NCBI GenBank assembly: GCA_015485755.1
Contig: WFTD01000077.1
Coordinates: 1 to 13,826, forward strand
Origin: Patescibacteria group bacterium
GTDB lineage: Bacteria; Patescibacteriota; Patescibacteriia; S139-126
Length of the DNA: 13,826 nt
Direction of reading: 5' to 3'
The notes under the pieces are model-generated. The model saw nothing but the letters and a program-made list of their open reading frames with translations, did no database searches and was not told the origin of the DNA. How positions within the stretch are numbered: position 1 is the first letter of the stretch; the number at the start of each line of letters is the position of its first letter. The position numbers were made by a program, and so were the translations under genes. This document shows, piece after piece, positions 10,101 to 13,826 of the stretch.

Positions 10101-11316
10101 CTATTGCCTCTTTGACCGTCATTTTTTGGTTGACAGCGGCTAAGAAATCATTATCAATAACACAATTATTAAAAGCTCGTTGAGTTGGATCAGAGGGGCA
10201 GCTGGATAAATTGGCCGTGACATTGGTTATCCCTCCTGATCTAAATTGAGGGGTGATAAAGCCAGAGAAGTACTCTTTGGCGACTTTGGAAGTGTTGGCG
10301 GCGGCAAAACCGCTACCTGAACCATAAGACCCTGGCTCGCTCTTTTTGGGCAAGAAAAACAAGCCTTCTGTAAAAATCTTCTGCATCAGCCTTTCTGCCA
10401 AAGTATTGTAAAAAATTGAAAAAGCCCTGCCGATTGGCCCGTACTTTTCCACTTCCTTTTGCGCATTTTTCTGCTCCTCCTCTGCTGCTTGATCACGAGT
10501 GCGCTTTTTTTGGTCGGTTATATCACCGGCTGGGGTTTTGGTATCTCCAGATACGGTTGTTTTAAGGTCTTGGGTAGCATCAGGACCAGCCGTTTCTCTT
10601 TCGCTCTTTTTTGACTCTTTATTTTCCGACTTTTTCTCTTGTAATTTTACTCTTAACTTAATAAAATTGCCCAACTGATTTGATCCTGGCTCAAACAAAT
10701 CGCTCAAAGCATTATAAAAATCTTTGGTGCTCATTTTGGCATTAAGCTGGGACAGCTTTAAACCTGAACCAGCTACTATATCTGTATTGCGAATATTAGA
10801 AACGATTTTGTTGAAAGTACAAGCTGGCGCGGGCGGAACTTCAGTTTTTTTCAGCCTCAATATCAAATCCAGCTTTACCAAAGGATCAAAAGGCTGACAC
10901 AGGGACTTGCCAAAAATTTCAGTGGAAGCCGAATCTAAAAACTCGCCCACTGCTTCATTTTGGGCTTTTTTCAAAAATGTTTTCCAATTTTCTTGAAAAA
11001 TCAAAGGTTTGCCGCCAGGACCAGCTGTAGTCAATTTTACCGCATAATCATATGCCATTCTTTGCAAAAAACGGCTATAAGCTCGGTTAAAAGCAATAAA
11101 AGCGCCTTCTTTTACTTTTTCCCAAATAAGATCTTTTACCTTCCAAATGATCCGAGGGATATCACCGATAGTGGTGGAAATGGTCGCCCACTGGGCATAA
11201 GCTGGCTTGGGAGTCAACAAAACAGCAGTGGGAATAGAAAAAGACAAAACAAAAAATAACACTGCTCCAGCCAGCCAGCGCCTTATCTTAAAGTTATTTT
11301 TGGGATTATCAAGCAT
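4135..11316 (-). CDS. Giant secreted cysteine-rich multidomain surface protein
   Basis: This is a 2393-residue protein that begins with a clear signal peptide (hydrophobic about 14-34, cleavage expected after A39-Y40-A41). Residues 44-220 are mainly helical. Residues 224-293 form a highly charged Lys/Glu/Gln linker. Residues about 294-500 form another unrecognised domain. From about 505 the chain is cysteine-rich, with about 80 Cys in the whole protein by my count. Ten exact C-x6-C motifs begin at Cys 577, 605, 670, 752, 815, 949, 1142, 1201, 1247 and 1352; seven of them end in Gly-Cys. Expanded versions begin at 893, 1111, 1421 and 1826. Four-Cys modules lie near 1303-1328, 1370-1399, 1541-1563 and 2178-2205. 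Jelly-roll-like (CBM4/9-like) segments occupy about 967-1095 and 1633-1812. The C-terminus, about 2268-2393, is PKD-like. No C-terminal membrane helix or sorting motif is visible. The ATG is 15 bases after the upstream gene's stop, without a Shine-Dalgarno, so the two are probably one operon. A role in surface attachment or in an envelope complex is inferred. Confidence 0.88.
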   Translation of the reverse strand: MLDNPKNNFKIRRWLAGAVLFFVLSFSIPTAVLLTPKPAYAQWATISTTIGDIPRIIWKVKDLIWEKVKEGAFIAFNRAYSRFLQRMAYDYAVKLTTAGPGGKPLIFQENWKTFLKKAQNEAVGEFLDSASTEIFGKSLCQPFDPLVKLDLILRLKKTEVPPAPACTFNKIVSNIRNTDIVAGSGLKLSQLNAKMSTKDFYNALSDLFEPGSNQLGNFIKLRVKLQEKKSENKESKKSERETAGPDATQDLKTTVSGDTKTPAGDITDQKKRTRDQAAEEEQKNAQKEVEKYGPIGRAFSIFYNTLAERLMQKIFTEGLFFLPKKSEPGSYGSGSGFAAANTSKVAKEYFSGFITPQFRSGGITNVTANLSSCPSDPTQRAFNNCVIDNDFLAAVNQKMTVKEAIEAGMIDPNKTFGFNSDGSEPSYLDGYPYRSLVVLRKYRIIPVTWELAALYIRDISQEPRTYSLGDMIEAFDDPTSPFYHLVDPNWVLKVPIFECRFEGPGPQKLKDDVQLIDTGQTDPVTGEKIIEEISIIARADYCADDRSCIEEGPDGQCRKFGYCTAERNVWRFKGEQCEPQNASCVSLVTASGGVVSYLSNTLNRCDASQVGCSVFSASQNLQGEWAVDIWNASSSSAGADGKLTVDDIANRTDLGNISYTRYFNRKLENCSADNAGCSRFIELTDFYSVPTGYEPTTESIYYYVQSTTTEDYANWGKVRDIYLKKPPANLYCPTDTNDPNRDPECDNYLQWCEPEEAGCSLYVPVNGDPPIPAVLQSGDYCDSECAGYEQYLELPTNFSTSTRQVDLIPQTAASCTLEEVGCERFTNLDEVEKGGEGIEYFSYIRTCILPDDPSAKIFYTWEGSDTTGYQLKTWRLQAENVSGAPAGPTGTACNLQTDGLDCRQFIDADGNTYPRLLSTVTFATDDCRPYRREVDGSIIYGIKSLSNSCSAAAVGCREYRGNNGNVVKIILSDDFENATTSGWINGTLSLESVYVGGHSLDKDRYVYKEVKGLIEKGKSYTVSFWAKGKSAGDITVSLVNRNGRVDKTVAIDTEWNYYQAGPFYVDFDIDSTTFENFYFSGIGAYLDNIILREITNSYYLIKDSWQTPAICDQPFVGAQLGCQLYDLTDGSQTAVLNFSSLCSDDKIGCKAVIDTQNSSSPYEETFNTENDDPNDPATYYDNVTVPKDSLVYVVDNPDKYCSADAVGCKLMGKVIEDRQSGEIVGFSDEFVIDNPDNYANSANSILCSQEALYCEEYSIEGSGKAYYIDPGNRLCEFRKDEQTGQFGWYKQGSNELCQTERVCSNDLNVACQSDVDCDFSASGGTVGICISREPNQPLSSDNLYYDGWVGACPQDENSCSQYIDPEGEKACTNNQFVSCTQDADCLGINDINGNVSDGLCRPSFAKSSYYYLSTSVDAASCNGVVNRAEGCRLFDKTDGTPSAYTAGAYSSALTPDGSSPVSDPSFVYVNNKPFYYNNDANTILKVDKDRTCSEWLYCQTRVEDVDEQGNKVDRCFSVGLCNGLDSNNECNSFPPVKKACSLSGDVCQSDFDCQGGAGDVCQVIEITAEQNRDINTSSTLTYSPGKYSIEDIRYLSGYSKAGINWTGFGAGKDGTIFGYYPYSKMYEVGNKASIKNGSFEEVAPEDPDTAGLSQTDNYPFVGWRTDKYSGCLESGGGSICSVSVDTKNKVDGNNSAKLSISQNNPGEIARLRLVQYIDLAPGDYVLSGYIRWTGVSGTTTATTRPRVNVEVFWNGNSSSTSLGGMVGGSKGFKPFSLRFQNSSSDVNIRLILWEVESGTAWFDNLKIEPALKVADNPDEVLIGQSCRLYPAEDAPGCEYDRGSKAYRGWRGYCVEPDPNNANYCINWWPVDIVKGSSSDIGEESLTFGERAPLYYCLAAKGLKSGTSSAQDASNGDNESPPEWKDYSVELLPSYDYTSNLSFDGLYVSTDHGPVEASITSRGRVRELTFNDIAFFKIVVSKETGIRYNGTYYLYPEDAIMLNGRYTWSKRYTSSGNCQNFNKYNCVEEILRNGDYVDYQAYWNDDATFDKFVVRVFDPSPSNGGGVFSIYAQLRDSCSYVAKVASIGDNGVESYPYFTRVSPGSGYELSSLSYNYYTDESPFGSSVISGLDNNPEVWDSRDNERYTQPLYLEVENTTNSGPNIRGGTPYACEGSCDYAVCYGGSENGKLCSNSDQVNKCYEGGGICYGSLDRNITKANNQDINFASGQLREIYAKLLGLWKWECSGNYKCSYVPSNDIYWDDTGNGTPPKVYNIKVNGNTGNILLTGGGGNIRLTFNSDANDDQLPLKSYRVYWGDDSGYTSYQSSFNERTSPEDPHVVYHTYQYDPGNSRPCSDFISNLNGNCSVYEIRVEVTDNWGATGSGNFDGRVLVQQ

Positions 11317-11331
11317 GGGGATTTGTTGGGC

Positions 11332-12045
11332 TTAATTGCTTTGGTTAATCACCTCCAAATAAGCTTGCCATAGCTCTTCATCACTAACCTGGCTTAATGT
11401 TTCCGGCGACATTCCTGCCTTTATCAACTCTTGCCTTAATTGCTGCGGTGTTATCTGATCCTGACTAAACTGACTGCCAGACGGAGCGGCAATATCAGCC
11501 TGCTCATTTTGCAATTCTTGGATAGACTCTTGATAGAGATTGAGTAAAGTCTGGTCGTCAACTGAATTTATCACATTTGCGTCAGCCCCTTGTTCTATCA
11601 ACAGAGCTCTTATTTCAGCTGGTGACAAATCTGCCTGAATATTTGCTGCGCCAATTCCGCTATTATTAACATTTTCGTCAAGCAGACAATTCTGTCCGGC
11701 TGGACAATTGGGATCATTGCCAGTTTCAATTTCAGTCTTATCCAAAAAACCATCAGAATCAGAATCCTCTAAATAAGGGGATGTTTTGTAAATATAAAGC
11801 TCGTCATAATCAGGCAAGCCGTCTTTGTCAGTGTCTTTTTTCCTTAGCTCTGCCAATTTATCAAGCTCAGACTCAACTGCAATTTTATTTTCATCCTTTA
11901 CCTCCAACTGAAAAGGCGACTTGATTGTCTTTATTACATTTATACCACCCCAACCAGCGGCAACTACAGCTATGATGATAATTATTTTCCAGCCCCATTC
12001 ATAACTAAATCGTTGTAATATTTTATCAACAAAAACAAAACGCAT
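11332..12045 (-). CDS. Membrane-anchored protein with thrombospondin-type-3 calcium loops and duplicated helical motif
   Basis: This is a 237-residue protein. A short basic N-terminus leads into one transmembrane helix at about 19-38, which probably leaves the rest outside the cytoplasm. Residues 71-113 hold two Asp-rich loops of the thrombospondin-type-3 kind: DTDKDGLPD at 71-79 and DSDSDGFLD at 94-102, the second followed by E105 and the NDPNC stretch at 110-114. Such loops bind calcium in known families. Two cysteines (114 and 120) could form a disulfide. Residues 140-175 and 198-233 are two copies, aligned without gaps, of a 36-residue helical motif, separated by a Gln/Ser-rich linker. 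The gene is the first behind a strong promoter and is followed 15 bases later by the giant gene, so it is likely a partner, such as a membrane anchor or assembly factor. That role is inferred. No Shine-Dalgarno precedes the ATG. Confidence 0.85.
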   Translation of the reverse strand: MRFVFVDKILQRFSYEWGWKIIIIIAVVAAGWGGINVIKTIKSPFQLEVKDENKIAVESELDKLAELRKKDTDKDGLPDYDELYIYKTSPYLEDSDSDGFLDKTEIETGNDPNCPAGQNCLLDENVNNSGIGAANIQADLSPAEIRALLIEQGADANVINSVDDQTLLNLYQESIQELQNEQADIAAPSGSQFSQDQITPQQLRQELIKAGMSPETLSQVSDEELWQAYLEVINQSN

Positions 12046-12085
12046 GTTTTATGGTTTTTATTAAAAAGAACTTAAACTTGTTTTT

Positions 12086-12114
12086 ATTATACCAAATTTG
12101 ACACAATTAGTCAA
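12086..12114 (-). promoter_or_regulatory. Strong promoter of the Ca-loop protein / giant protein operon
   Basis: On the minus strand, TTGACT (12114-12109) is followed by a 17-base spacer and a perfect TATAAT (12091-12086) preceded by TGG. This is the best promoter match in the window. It begins 3 bases after the rsmA stop codon. Transcription should start about 35 bases before the ATG at 12045. The -35 is one arm of an inverted repeat, TTGAC-N7-GTCAA (12098-12114), which could be an operator. No terminator hairpin follows rsmA, so readthrough from rsmA is also possible. Confidence 0.8.
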
Positions 12115-12116
12115 AA

Positions 12117-12944
12117 TCACCACCCCTTGCCGGCAACAAATTTGGCCAATACCTGCCACTGTTCAATAGACAAATCCTCTGCTCTAATCTTTTCTGGCAA
12201 ACCAATAGCAGCCAACATTTGCTTGACTTGTCCCTTGTCCACTCTCAATCCAGCAGACAAATTATGCGCCAAAGTCTTGCGCTTGCTGGAAAAACCAATC
12301 CTAACTATCTGCCAAAACTTTTTATCAAGCAATTTATCGGCGGGCGGCTTGATATCGCTGATTTTCAAAATAACCGAATCAACTTTGGGAGGGGGATAAA
12401 ACTGAGTTCTCTTAACCTGCCTGATAATAGTCGGTTTGCCATAATACTGCACTGCCAATGATAATAAAGAATGGCTGCCTGGCTTAGCGCAAATCCTTTC
12501 AGCTACTTCTTTTTGTACCAGCAAAACCATTGTTTGAGGTGGGTTTTGGCTGGATAAAAATTTACGGATTATTTGCCCGGTCAAGTGGTAAGGGATGTTA
12601 GCGACTATTTTGTACTTTGCCGGCAAAGCTAATTCATCAAACTTTAAAACATCCTGCCTAATAAGATCAAGATTGGGATAAAGCAATTTTAATTTTTCCA
12701 AAACAACAAATAACTTCTCATCAATCTCAATAGCAATTACTCTTTGTGCTTGCTCCAATAATCTAGTGGTAAGAAACCCCAGGCCCGGCCCTATTTCCAA
12801 CACAATATCTTCTTTGCCCACTTCTGCTGCCTTAACTATTTCTTTATAAACTTTTTCACTAATCAAAAAATGTTGGCTCTTGCTTTTTTGCGGGCGAAGA
12901 TTGTGGATGTTTAACAAATATTTTGTAGCAGCTAAAATATCCAT
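12117..12944 (-). CDS. rsmA: 16S rRNA (adenine(1518)-N6/adenine(1519)-N6)-dimethyltransferase RsmA (KsgA)
   Basis: RsmA dimethylates two adjacent adenosines in the helix 45 loop of 16S rRNA, using S-adenosylmethionine, late in small-subunit assembly. The 275-residue length is normal for the family. Visible signatures are the N-terminal SKSQHFL (21-27; the family usually has GQNFL), the SAM-binding glycine motif EIGPGLGFLT (50-59), the acidic IEID (72-75) that follows it, an Asp in RQDVL (96-100) and the catalytic NIPY (116-119). A C-terminal helical domain with the KVDS signature (188-191) follows. It begins 4 bases after the stop of tsaC and so is probably co-transcribed and translationally coupled. 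No Shine-Dalgarno is visible. It stops with TGA, and the C-terminus is of normal length. The family call is secure from the motifs. Confidence 0.96.
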   Translation of the reverse strand: MDILAATKYLLNIHNLRPQKSKSQHFLISEKVYKEIVKAAEVGKEDIVLEIGPGLGFLTTRLLEQAQRVIAIEIDEKLFVVLEKLKLLYPNLDLIRQDVLKFDELALPAKYKIVANIPYHLTGQIIRKFLSSQNPPQTMVLLVQKEVAERICAKPGSHSLLSLAVQYYGKPTIIRQVKRTQFYPPPKVDSVILKISDIKPPADKLLDKKFWQIVRIGFSSKRKTLAHNLSAGLRVDKGQVKQMLAAIGLPEKIRAEDLSIEQWQVLAKFVAGKGW

Positions 12945-12948
12945 AAAG

Positions 12949-13572
12949 TTAGATTTTGTTTAAATCAGCTAGAGGTATCGCCCCTTCCCTTAACACAATG
13001 AGTTTACCTGCCTCGTCTTTACCAATGATGGTTGATGGCTTGCGCTGAGGTATTTTGCCTGCCTGCCAAATAATATCTGGCTTTACCTTGTATCGGGAAA
13101 ATTGCTTGACAACATCAACACTGCTATAAAGCTCCCCTTTGCCGGAAAGGTTGGCGCTGGTGGCGGTAAGGGGATAGCCTAATTTTCTAGCCAAATATCT
13201 CAAAGTGTCATCAGCGCTTACTCTTACTACCAAAGTATTTTGCCAGGTAGGCACTGCTATTTTTTTGCCTGCTATATTTTTTACTTTGAGTTGCAAAGAT
13301 AAAGGACCAGGCCAAAACTGTTTGGCTAATTTTCTCATAATACTTGGCAAATAAAAAAATTTTTCTACTTGAAAAAAAGATGAACAAATAAGAGGCAGGG
13401 GTTTGTCTGGTTTTCTTCCTTTGATAGCATAAATCTTTTTGACCGCCTTTTTGTTGGAACTATCAGCTATCAAACCATAAGCTGTCTCGGTCGGCATAGC
13501 AACTACAGAGCCAAGCTTTAGCGCTGCTAAAACTTTTTGCAAATTAACAGGGGAAGGGTTAAGGAGAAGCAT
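12949..13572 (-). CDS. tsaC: Threonylcarbamoyl-AMP synthase, TsaC type (YrdC/Sua5 family)
   Basis: The enzyme makes threonylcarbamoyl-adenylate from L-threonine, bicarbonate and ATP, the first step in forming t6A at position 37 of ANN-decoding tRNAs. At 207 residues it corresponds to the short TsaC form without the extra Sua5 C-terminal domain. Family signatures are PTETAYGL (27-34), the KGRKPDKPL block (51-59) of the nucleotide/substrate pocket, WPGPLS (87-92), VVRVS (115-119), TSANLSG (138-144) and PSTII (179-183). The ATG at 13572 is 26 residues before the first motif, the usual distance. Nothing upstream looks like a Shine-Dalgarno, and I could not place a convincing promoter in the 254 bases before it. 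It heads a compact pair with rsmA, both serving translation. Confidence 0.95.
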   Translation of the reverse strand: MLLLNPSPVNLQKVLAALKLGSVVAMPTETAYGLIADSSNKKAVKKIYAIKGRKPDKPLPLICSSFFQVEKFFYLPSIMRKLAKQFWPGPLSLQLKVKNIAGKKIAVPTWQNTLVVRVSADDTLRYLARKLGYPLTATSANLSGKGELYSSVDVVKQFSRYKVKPDIIWQAGKIPQRKPSTIIGKDEAGKLIVLREGAIPLADLNKI

Positions 13573-13578
13573 AGATTA

Positions 13579-13608
13579 AGTAGTTAGTAGAAAGTGGCTA
13601 GTAGTTAG
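13579..13608. repeat. Short direct repeats of an AGTAGTTAG unit
   Basis: The 9-base word AGTAGTTAG occurs at 13579-13587 and again at 13600-13608, within a TAG-rich stretch just upstream of tsaC. Related CTACTA words recur near 13798-13806. It looks like low-complexity intergenic repeat sequence; no function can be assigned. Confidence 0.5.
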
Positions 13609-13701
13609 AATATTTTTGGATGGATTGATTTTCTCTTATAATTACTGCTTATACTCTTTTAAGTTAAAACTGCGTTCTGGGTTTGTTTTTGTTTCTAGCC
13701 A

Positions 13702-13778
13702 CAGCCCTATTGACATAGAGCTGGGTAAAGTTCCCGCTGGAGTTTACCCTATATTTATTACAGGGCGGGGGGTAATAA
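13702..13778. other. Cluster of three consecutive hairpins in noncoding DNA
   Basis: Hairpin 1: arms 13702-13710 and 13715-13723, loop TGAC, 8 of 9 pairs. Hairpin 2: perfect 7-base arms GGGTAAA (13723-13729) and TTTACCC (13743-13749), with an inner TCC/GGA pairing that gives a CGCT loop. Hairpin 3: perfect 7-base arms TTATTAC (13755-13761) and GTAATAA (13772-13778) around a G-rich loop. A further perfect 7-base complementarity, GCTGGGT (13720-13726) with ACCCAGC (13813-13819), could compete with the first two. None has a T-run typical of a terminator. Possible readings are a structured leader RNA or a repetitive palindromic element. Confidence 0.5.
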
Positions 13779-13826
13779 TAAGGTACAGATACAACAATTA
13801 CTACTATCTACCACCCAGCACATAGT

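Noticed and set aside
12117..12119. Possible reassignment of TGA to glycine, known in some patescibacterial lineages
   Set aside because: rsmA ends in TGA exactly at the expected family length, and all other frames read well with TGA as stop. The standard code fits.
13579..13806. Short repeats upstream of tsaC considered as a CRISPR remnant
   Set aside because: The repeated unit is only 9 bases, occurs twice with 12 bases between copies, is low-complexity, and no cas gene is present.
13616..13825. A plus-strand open frame of about 69 codons reaching the right edge
   Set aside because: It lies over the hairpin and repeat region, has a low-complexity Tyr-rich end, no Shine-Dalgarno and no recognisable domain. 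It could be the start of a gene continuing outside the window, but nothing supports that.

Overview
The window looks like chromosomal DNA from a candidate-phyla-radiation (Patescibacteria) bacterium, probably of the Parcubacteria type. This is inferred from three things: a very large cysteine-rich secreted protein next to a small membrane protein with thrombospondin-type-3 calcium repeats, a VirB6/TrbL-like polytopic protein of the kind typical for that group, and mostly SD-less, moderately AT-rich genes. There is no rRNA or other marker to fix the taxonomy. The reading frames are consistent with the standard bacterial code, with TGA used as a stop (rsmA).

Layout from right to left, the direction of most transcription: a structured 254-base noncoding stretch (13573-13826) with repeats and three consecutive hairpins; tsaC (tRNA threonylcarbamoyladenosine precursor synthesis) and rsmA (16S rRNA dimethyltransferase), 4 bases apart; then, behind a near-consensus promoter (TTGACT-17-TATAAT), a membrane-anchored protein with two Ca-binding loops and a duplicated 36-residue helical motif, and 15 bases later the dominant gene, a 2393-residue secreted protein with about 80 cysteines. 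A strong bidirectional terminator closes that operon at 4083-4114. Two plus-strand genes follow (2635-4061): a two-helix membrane protein and a probable exported or lipid-anchored protein with its own promoter, perfect Shine-Dalgarno and terminator. The left end (1-2520, minus strand) is an uninterrupted open frame of 840 codons that leaves the window without a stop. It encodes a VirB6/TrbL-like membrane protein with a long soluble C-terminal extension.

The most interesting part is the non-housekeeping block 1-12045. A single-pass Ca-loop protein, a giant disulfide-type secreted protein and a VirB6-like inner-membrane protein are encoded close together on one strand. I infer that they could form an envelope-spanning surface or secretion apparatus. 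The sequence shows the architecture but not the function. The giant protein carries an array of ten exact C-x6-C motifs plus four expanded versions, four separate four-cysteine modules, two lectin-like (carbohydrate-binding-module-like) segments and a PKD-like C-terminus.
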